In this document: piece by piece, positions 6,168 to 10,649 of the stretch
Layout: each line of letters begins with the position of its first letter
How positions within the stretch are numbered: the first letter of the stretch is position 1
DNA from: Mycetohabitans rhizoxinica HKI 454
GTDB taxonomy: Bacteria > Pseudomonadota > Gammaproteobacteria > Burkholderiales > Burkholderiaceae
DNA length: 10,649 nt
Assembly (NCBI RefSeq): GCF_000198775.1
Contig: NC_014722.1
Coordinates: 336,988-347,636 of the forward strand
Reading direction: 5' to 3'
The notes under the pieces: model-generated
The model's input: the letters and a program-made list of their open reading frames with translations, nothing else
What the model was told of the DNA's origin: nothing
Databases searched by the model: none
Program-made: the position numbers and the translations under genes

Positions 6168-6188
6168 ACCGGCGCACGGCGCGCCGGT
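6168..6188 (-). terminator. GC-rich stem-loop after prmA
   Basis: ACCGGCGC (6168-6175) and GCGCCGGT (6181-6188) form a perfect 8-bp stem with a 5-nt loop, 27 nt after the prmA stop on the minus strand and before the zinc-ribbon remnant. Only TTC follows it, so termination would depend on the stem alone. It may end or attenuate the aroQ-accBC-prmA transcript. Confidence 0.4.
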
Positions 6189-6215
6189 CAATCGGTTGAG
6201 GTGCCGGTATGCTAA

Positions 6216-7115
6216 TTAATTATCCCGGCGTTGCCCGGCCAGGCACGCCCATCCGTCTTGTTCACGCCAAACGGCAAGCTCGATGTGGCGCGCGTAGGCC
6301 GCTGCGACTTCGTCCGCTTGGCGCGCCAGTACCCCGGATAGCGCCAGTCTTCCGCCCGGTTTTACCCTGGAGGCCAGCATCGAAGCCATCAGCTTCAGCG
6401 GATTGGATAGGATGTTGGCGATGACTACATCGAACTCGTTTGCGGGGCACTCGTGAGGCAGCCCATATGTGACATCGACGCGATTGCGCTCGCTGTTATG
6501 CTGGGCCGAGTCGATCGCCTGCGGGTCGATGTCGATGCCTACGACCGGCGTGGCACCGCACTTGCGCGCGAGTATCGCTAGGATGCCAGAGCCACATCCG
6601 TAGTCGAGCAGCGAATCGCCGGCACGCACGTGCTGCTCGATCCATTCCATGCACAGGCGTGTGGTCGGATGGCTGCCGGTGCCAAAGGCGAGCCCCGGGT
6701 CGAGTTCCAGCACCACGGCGTCGTGCTGCGGTGCCTCGTGCCATGAGGGCACGACCCAGATCCGCTGGCCGACATGGATGGGCTCGAACTGGGATTGCGT
6801 GAGCCGCACCCAGTCCTGCTCCTGGACGTCGCGCGCGGTAAAGGCCGGTAGCGCGGGCAGACCGGCCTCATTCGCAGCGGCCGCTAGCAATACGGCGGGG
6901 TCCTGCTGGGCGGCAAGCATTGCAATCACCCGCGAGTGCGTCCAAGCGGCGCGCTCTGGCACGAGGCCGGGCTCACCGAACAGCGCTTGTTCGTGCGGCG
7001 TGTCTGCGTCGGCGTCCTCGACGCAGACCGACAACACGCCAAGCTCGAGCAACGCGTCTGACAAGGACTCGGCGCGTTCGCGACTGACTTCGACGACGAC
7101 TTCGCGATAGCTCAT
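6216..7115 (-). CDS. prmA: Ribosomal protein L11 methyltransferase
   Basis: This is a cytoplasmic SAM-dependent methyltransferase that trimethylates ribosomal protein L11. The product is 299 residues, the normal length. The N-terminal substrate-recognition domain spans about 1-95 and the Rossmann-fold catalytic domain about 130-299. Visible motifs are [15 protein letters not shown] (138-152), the SAM-binding motif [14 protein letters not shown] (169-181), the acidic strand end GIDIDPQAI (193-201), and IANILSNPL (232-240), the NxxxNPL-type active-site segment. The ATG at 7115 starts 5 nt after the accC stop, with GGAAG inside the accC end, so it is very likely co-transcribed with accBC and perhaps translationally coupled. 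Identity is secure. Confidence 0.95.
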   Translation of the reverse strand: MSYREVVVEVSRERAESLSDALLELGVLSVCVEDADADTPHEQALFGEPGLVPERAAWTHSRVIAMLAAQQDPAVLLAAAANEAGLPALPAFTARDVQEQDWVRLTQSQFEPIHVGQRIWVVPSWHEAPQHDAVVLELDPGLAFGTGSHPTTRLCMEWIEQHVRAGDSLLDYGCGSGILAILARKCGATPVVGIDIDPQAIDSAQHNSERNRVDVTYGLPHECPANEFDVVIANILSNPLKLMASMLASRVKPGGRLALSGVLARQADEVAAAYARHIELAVWREQDGWACLAGQRRDN

Positions 7116-7120
7116 GCCCG

Positions 7121-8488
7121 TTACGCTTCCTTAGGGGCGACCTGCTGCTTGGCAGCCAGCTTGTCTTCGAGGTAATGGATGCTCGTGCCGCCCTGGACGA
7201 ACTTGGCGTCCAGCATCAATTCCCGGTGCAACGGGATATTCGTCTGAATACCCTCGACCACCATCTCGGACAACGCGATACGCATCCGGTTGATCGCCTG
7301 TTCGCGGGTCGCACCGTACGCGATCAGCTTGCCGATCATCGAATCGTAGTTGGGCGGCACGAAGTAGCCATTGTACGCGTGCGAATCGACGCGGATGCCC
7401 GGGCCGCCGGGCGCGTGCCATGACGTGATCCGTCCCGGCGACGGCGTGAACTTAAATGGATCTTCCGCGTTGATCCGGCATTCAATCGCGTGACCGCGGA
7501 ATGCGATGTCGCGTTGCCGCACCGACAGTTTCTCGCCTGCCGCGATGCGGATCTGCTCCTGGACGATATCCACGCCCGTGATCAGCTCGGTCACCGGATG
7601 CTCAACCTGGACCCGGGTGTTCATTTCGATGAAGTAGAATTCGCCGTTCTCGTACAGGAACTCGAACGTGCCGGCACCCAGGTAGCCCATTTTCTTGCAC
7701 GCTTCGGCGCAGCGATCGCCGATCCGGTCGATCAACCGACGCGCGATGTGAGGCGCCGGCGCTTCTTCGATCACTTTTTGATGGCGCCGCTGCATCGAGC
7801 AGTCACGCTCGCCAAGCCAGACCGCGCTCTTGAACGAATCAGCCAGCACCTGGATCTCGATGTGTCGCGGATTCTCCAGGAACTTTTCCATGTAGACCTG
7901 CGGGTTGCCGAACGCGCGGCCGGCTTCTTCACGCGTCATGTTGACCGCGTTGACGAGTGCCGCTTCCGTGTGCACGACCCGCATACCGCGCCCGCCGCCG
8001 CCGCCGGCGGCCTTGATAATCACCGGATAGCCGACCGAGCGCGCGATCTTGACGATCTCCTTTGGATCGTCCGGCAACGCGCCGTCCGAGCCTGGGACGC
8101 ACGGCACGCCTGTCTTGATCATCGTTTGCTTGGCGCTGACCTTGTCGCCCATCAGCCGGATGGTCTCTGGGCGCGGGCCGATGAACGTGAAGCCGGATTG
8201 CTCGACCCGCTCCGCAAAATCGGCGTTCTCAGACAGGAAGCCGTAGCCCGGATGGATCGCTTCGGCATCAGTGACTTCCGCCGCGCTGATGAGCGCCGGC
8301 ATGTTTAGGTAGCTCAGGTTCGACGGCGCCGGCCCAATGCAGACTGCTTCGTCGGCAAGGCGTACGTACTTCGCTTCCTTGTCGGCTTCCGAATAGATGA
8401 CAACCGTCTTGACGCCGAGCTCGCGGCACGCGCGCTGGATGCGCAGTGCGATTTCGCCGCGGTTGGCAATGAGTATTTTCTCGAACAT
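7121..8488 (-). CDS. accC: Biotin carboxylase subunit of acetyl-CoA carboxylase
   Basis: This ATP-grasp enzyme carboxylates biotin on AccB using ATP and bicarbonate, the first half-reaction of malonyl-CoA formation. From ATG 8488 the product is 455 residues starting [16 protein letters not shown], the standard start; a GTG at 8494 would add two residues. Numbering coincides with E. coli AccC: K116, K159 before the glycine-rich loop [13 protein letters not shown]/metal residues E276 and E288, N290, R292 and R338 are all in place. [14 protein letters not shown] (288-301) is the classic biotin-carboxylase signature. There is a 15-nt gap after accB and 5 nt before prmA, so this is an operon. The ribosome-binding site is weak (GAG in the gap), hinting at coupling to accB translation. 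Confidence 0.97.
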   Translation of the reverse strand: MFEKILIANRGEIALRIQRACRELGVKTVVIYSEADKEAKYVRLADEAVCIGPAPSNLSYLNMPALISAAEVTDAEAIHPGYGFLSENADFAERVEQSGFTFIGPRPETIRLMGDKVSAKQTMIKTGVPCVPGSDGALPDDPKEIVKIARSVGYPVIIKAAGGGGGRGMRVVHTEAALVNAVNMTREEAGRAFGNPQVYMEKFLENPRHIEIQVLADSFKSAVWLGERDCSMQRRHQKVIEEAPAPHIARRLIDRIGDRCAEACKKMGYLGAGTFEFLYENGEFYFIEMNTRVQVEHPVTELITGVDIVQEQIRIAAGEKLSVRQRDIAFRGHAIECRINAEDPFKFTPSPGRITSWHAPGGPGIRVDSHAYNGYFVPPNYDSMIGKLIAYGATREQAINRMRIALSEMVVEGIQTNIPLHRELMLDAKFVQGGTSIHYLEDKLAAKQQVAPKEA

Positions 8489-8503
8489 AGGCACAGTGAC
8501 TCG

Positions 8504-8974
8504 TTAGCCGATCACAAACAGCGATTGGCCGTATTCGACAGCTTGGCCGTTTTCGACGAGGATTTCCTTGACCACGCCCGTTTTGTCGGCTTCGATCTCA
8601 TTGAGCAGCTTCATCGCCTCGATAATGCAGATCGTTTGGCCCTCTTTGACCGAGTCGCCAACTTGCACGAACGGATCGGCTCCCGGCGACGGCGCGCGGT
8701 AGAACGTGCCAACCATCGGTGAGGTGACCACATGGCCTTGCGGCGTGGCAGCGGCGGGGGTTGCGGGTGCGTTGGACTCAGTCGACGCGGCAGCCGGTGC
8801 GCCGGGCACACCGGTGACCTGCGGTGCCGGGGCATATTGTGCCTGGGACGGCAGATAGACAGGTGCCGCGTTCTTGACGATCCGGACTTTGCCTTCGCCT
8901 TCGGTGACTTCAAGTTCCGAGATGCCGGACTCGGATACCAGGTCGATCAGGGTTTTGAGTTTGCGTAGATCCAT
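8504..8974 (-). CDS. accB: Biotin carboxyl carrier protein of acetyl-CoA carboxylase
   Basis: AccB carries the biotin that shuttles CO2 from AccC to the carboxyltransferase AccAD. The 156-residue product shows the expected three parts. The N-terminal helix region (1-35) starts [18 protein letters not shown]. An Ala/Pro-rich flexible linker follows (about 37-80). The C-terminal biotinyl domain (about 82-156) has the biotinylation motif [10 protein letters not shown], with K122 as the modified lysine, and the thumb-type segment [18 protein letters not shown] typical of bacterial AccB. The ATG at 8974 follows GGGGA at 6-nt spacing. It lies 75 nt after aroQ and immediately before accC, the arrangement common in proteobacteria. 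Confidence 0.97.
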   Translation of the reverse strand: MDLRKLKTLIDLVSESGISELEVTEGEGKVRIVKNAAPVYLPSQAQYAPAPQVTGVPGAPAAASTESNAPATPAAATPQGHVVTSPMVGTFYRAPSPGADPFVQVGDSVKEGQTICIIEAMKLLNEIEADKTGVVKEILVENGQAVEYGQSLFVIG

Positions 8975-9000
8975 CGGAGGTCCCCAATTTGATGTGGCGC

Positions 9001-9015
9001 CCGGGCCAGGCCCGG
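9001..9015 (-). repeat. Stem-loop between aroQ and accB
   Basis: CCGGGC (9001-9006) and GCCCGG (9010-9015) form a perfect 6-bp stem with a triloop in the 75-nt gap after aroQ. No T-run follows on the minus strand. It is probably a transcript-processing or attenuation point rather than a terminator, since accB-accC has no other obvious close promoter. Confidence 0.35.
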
Positions 9016-9049
9016 AATAGCGAAAGTGTGGTGTTGCCAGGAAAAGACG

Positions 9050-9499
9050 TCAATGCGGCCGGCCCAGGCGCTCCAGCGCAAAGTCCAACGCGTACAAGTA
9101 GCCTCGCCAGCCGAGCCCGCAGATCACGCCCTCCGCCAAGTCGGAGAGATACGACACATGGCGGAAAGCTTCGCGTCGATGCACATTCGACAAGTGGATC
9201 TCGACAAACGGGATCCCGGTTGCCGCGATCGCGTCGCGGATCGCGACGCTGGTGTGCGTGAGGGCCGCGGGGTTAATCAGCACAAAGCCGATCTGCTCGT
9301 CGCGCGCCTGGTGCAGGCGCTCGATGATGTCCCCCTCGTGATTGCTCTGGAAGCAAATGAGCGCCGCCCCTGCGGCGTTGGCCTTCTGCGCCAGCGCCTG
9401 CTCGATCTGGGCGAGCGTCGTACTGCCGTACGTCTGCGGCTCGCGTGTACCGAGCAGATTCAGGTTGGGGCCGTTGACGACCAGGATGCGAAGACTCAT
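9050..9499 (-). CDS. aroQ: 3-dehydroquinate dehydratase, type II
   Basis: This enzyme dehydrates 3-dehydroquinate to 3-dehydroshikimate, the third step of the shikimate pathway to aromatic amino acids; the type II enzyme is a cytoplasmic dodecamer. From ATG 9499 ([20 protein letters not shown]) the product is 149 residues, normal for type II. Catalytic residues are visible: R19 and Y24 (the mobile lid, [11 protein letters not shown]), N76 and H82 ([10 protein letters not shown]), H102 with S104 and N105 (EIHLSN), and R113. A longer frame to 9571 is rejected, as it adds 24 residues not found in the family. The ribosome-binding site is weak. It heads the aroQ-accB-accC-prmA cluster. Confidence 0.96.
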   Translation of the reverse strand: MSLRILVVNGPNLNLLGTREPQTYGSTTLAQIEQALAQKANAAGAALICFQSNHEGDIIERLHQARDEQIGFVLINPAALTHTSVAIRDAIAATGIPFVEIHLSNVHRREAFRHVSYLSDLAEGVICGLGWRGYLYALDFALERLGRPH

Positions 9500-9785
9500 A
9501 GGAGCTCGTTTTCTGCGAATTTGCGCGCACTTTACCGCTGATTCAAAAAAATTGTCCAGTTTTCGGCGCATTCGCCGCTAAAAGAACGGACGTTCGGCAA
9601 AACGTGGCGGCTGTAAATTAAGCCGATCAAGCGGCAAATGGCAGCCAACAGTGGCAAACGTCTACAATTTATCAATAAATTACCGTGTAATTTGTAATCG
9701 ACATTTGTGATCAACACGCGCTGCCGATGACTGACACGCGAGTGCCGAGTTGGTGTGCCGCACAGCACTGACTGTTCCGCCTAGG
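9500..9785 (-). promoter_or_regulatory. AT-rich regulatory gap ahead of aroQ-accBC
   Basis: These 286 bp hold no gene but carry dense symmetric motifs. AATTTAT/ATAAATT (9666-9681) and AAATTAC/GTAATTT (9677-9693) are overlapping dyads. ATTTGTAATC and ATTTGTGATC (9690-9699 and 9703-9712) are near-identical direct repeats. GAACG/CGTTC (9584-9595) and CGGCG/CGCCG (9564-9577) lie closer to aroQ. Low GC compared with the neighbours suggests a promoter. Weak minus-strand hexamers (TTACAA with GATAAA 18 bp on) overlap the dyads. No individual promoter is convincing. Confidence 0.5.
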
Positions 9786-10391
9786 TCATAGCGCGTCCAG
9801 TTCCATGCTCAGCCGCGCCACGTCGATTTCACCCAGCTTCGAGTAGCGAACGTGTCCCGCTTTGTCGATGACTACGGTAAACGGCAACCCGCCGGCCTGA
9901 TTGCCGAACTGGCGAGCCAAGTCCGCGCCGCCGAAACCGGCTACGTAGACTGGGTAGCCAATCGTCACTTTGGATAGAAATTGCGATATGTTCCGGGCCG
10001 AATCGACGCCAATGCCGACGAAGCGCACGCCTTTGTCCGCGTAGCGGCGTTGCAACCCGGACAGCGCCGGCATTTCTTTCACGCATGGCGCACACCACGA
10101 CGCCCAGAAGTTCACCACGGTGACTTTGCCGCGATACTGGGCCAACGGCTGAAGCTGGCCTACCGGATCGGGCAACGAACTAGCAAACAGCGCGCGTACT
10201 GCGTCGTCGTGGGCCGCGTAGGGCGGCACGGTGGCGTATGCCGACTGCGCGGTGCCCGCTGGCTGCGCTGCACAGGCAGGCAGCGGCGCGCACAGCAAGC
10301 AGGCCACAGCGCGCCACGCGGCACGGGCGCGGCGTGCCGGCGCTGGTGCGGGGCAAGCAGGTGGGAAGCTAGGATATAACGTCGAGTTCAT
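9786..10391 (-). CDS. TlpA/ResA-like secreted thioredoxin-fold protein
   Basis: This 201-residue thioredoxin-like protein of the TlpA/ResA group is expected to exchange thiols and disulfides in the periplasm, for example in cytochrome c maturation. The ATG at 10391 follows GGA with 6-nt spacing; a TTG at 10409 would extend it by six residues. Residues 1-42 form an unusual export signal: a Pro-rich start, an Arg-rich stretch (20-27) and a short hydrophobic core. It ends ACAAQ, or at Cys40 if LPAC serves as a poor lipobox. The redox motif is WCAPC (99-103, C100 and C103) after VVNFWAS, and the cis-proline is P170 in GGLPFTVVID. The thioredoxin domain spans about 75-201. Target proteins are unknown. 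It lies upstream of aroQ on the same strand, with the AT-rich gap between them. Confidence 0.88.
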   Translation of the reverse strand: MNSTLYPSFPPACPAPAPARRARAAWRAVACLLCAPLPACAAQPAGTAQSAYATVPPYAAHDDAVRALFASSLPDPVGQLQPLAQYRGKVTVVNFWASWCAPCVKEMPALSGLQRRYADKGVRFVGIGVDSARNISQFLSKVTIGYPVYVAGFGGADLARQFGNQAGGLPFTVVIDKAGHVRYSKLGEIDVARLSMELDAL

Positions 10392-10437
10392 CGCATTTCC
10401 ATTAAGCAAGGGCGAACTGCTACAGTCCGCGCCGGTT

Positions 10438-10461
10438 CAGTGCAGTGCAGTGCAGTGCAGT
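10438..10461 (-). repeat. Pentanucleotide tandem repeat upstream of the tlpA-like gene
   Basis: Nearly five uninterrupted copies of CAGTG (plus strand) fill these 24 bases. Degenerate GTGCG and GTGCA units follow up to about 10475. The tract lies in the 123-bp gap between the unknown gene ending at 10515 and the tlpA-like start, about 46 nt before the start codon. A unit change of 5 bp would alter promoter or leader spacing without touching any coding frame. Confidence 0.85.
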
Positions 10462-10514
10462 CCGGTGCGGTGCAGGCATGTGGACGTGCGGATGTGCGCA
10501 ACTGCCGCTGCCAT

Positions 10515-10649
10515 TCAACCCGCATCGAGCAGTGCCCGGACCGACGCCGCGTTGGCGCGCGCCTGTCGTCCGCGCGCATCGGCACGGACCGCGCCACGCA
10601 AATCATTTGTGTCGTATAGCGCCACATGGAGGCCGACCGCGTTGCCGTC
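10515..10649 (-). CDS. C-terminal fragment of an unrecognised protein
   Basis: A minus-strand frame is open from the right edge to TGA at 10515-10517. It encodes 44 residues with mostly G/C third codon positions, ending ANAASVRALLDAG. It begins DGNAVGLHVALYDTNDLRG and then becomes Arg/Ala-rich and probably helical. I do not recognise the family, and the piece is too short to place. It is on the same strand as the tlpA-like gene and ends 123 bp before it, so a shared transcript is possible. Coding status rests on the open frame and codon bias only. Confidence 0.5.
   Translation of the reverse strand, partial: DGNAVGLHVALYDTNDLRGAVRADARGRQARANAASVRALLDAG

Noticed and set aside
7490..8308. A 272-residue open frame on the plus strand opposite accC
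   Set aside because: It lies wholly inside accC, whose catalytic residues match E. coli numbering exactly; the frame is a shadow of high-GC codon bias.
9500..9571. N-terminal extension of aroQ by 24 residues to a start at 9571
   Set aside because: Type II dehydroquinases start just before the [11 protein letters not shown] segment, and with ATG 9499 the catalytic residues fall within one position of the usual numbering.
9542..9577. Terminator on the minus strand from CGGCG/CGCCG and the seven-T run near 9545-9551
   Set aside because: The T-run is about 12 nt from the stem and the structure lies inside the presumed aroQ leader, so it does not fit an intrinsic terminator.
1..10649. Mobile elements, defence systems, toxin-antitoxin pairs, tRNA or rRNA genes
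   Set aside because: None of their protein motifs, terminal repeats or RNA cores were seen on either strand; gene content and order look like conserved chromosomal backbone.

Overview
The window looks like a housekeeping segment of a beta-proteobacterial chromosome, most likely Burkholderia sensu lato. The evidence is high GC with strong G/C bias at third codon positions, a Lys/Ala-repeat histone H1-like protein ending in an NPAAAWPFPTG-type tail, and the gene order nrdA, nrdB, histone-like, lipoprotein, PfkB kinase, tpx, zinc-ribbon gene, prmA, accC, accB, aroQ, tlpA-like. That order is familiar to me from Burkholderia; I could not run a comparison. The eroded zinc-ribbon gene would suit a lineage undergoing gene loss, such as a host-restricted relative, but this is inference.

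Left part, plus strand (1-3863): the 3' end of nrdA, a 393-bp gap with stem-loops, nrdB with a complete set of iron ligands and the radical tyrosine, a 440-bp gap rich in hairpins with one doubtful small ORF, then the histone H1-like gene. It closes with a strong intrinsic terminator placed exactly between convergent gene ends.

Middle and right part, minus strand (3863-10649), in transcription order: an unidentified C-terminal gene fragment; a pentanucleotide repeat; a secreted TlpA/ResA-like thioredoxin; an AT-rich regulatory gap; aroQ, accB, accC and prmA in close succession; a truncated DUF3426/MJ0042-type zinc-ribbon remnant flanked by GC-rich hairpins; tpx; a PfkB-family (probably nucleoside) kinase; and a glycine-zipper lipoprotein.

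Functionally the window covers dNTP synthesis (nrdAB), nucleoid organisation (histone-like), nucleoside salvage (kinase), peroxide defence (tpx), modification of ribosomal protein L11 (prmA), the first committed step of fatty-acid synthesis (accBC), the third step of the shikimate pathway (aroQ) and periplasmic thiol-disulfide chemistry (tlpA-like). I see no phage, insertion sequence, CRISPR, toxin-antitoxin or defence genes, and no tRNA or rRNA. No new multi-gene system is visible. The points worth a second look are the zinc-ribbon remnant with its hairpins, the mutually exclusive RNA pairings ahead of nrdB, the pentanucleotide repeat ahead of the tlpA-like gene, and the nested dyads ahead of aroQ-accBC.
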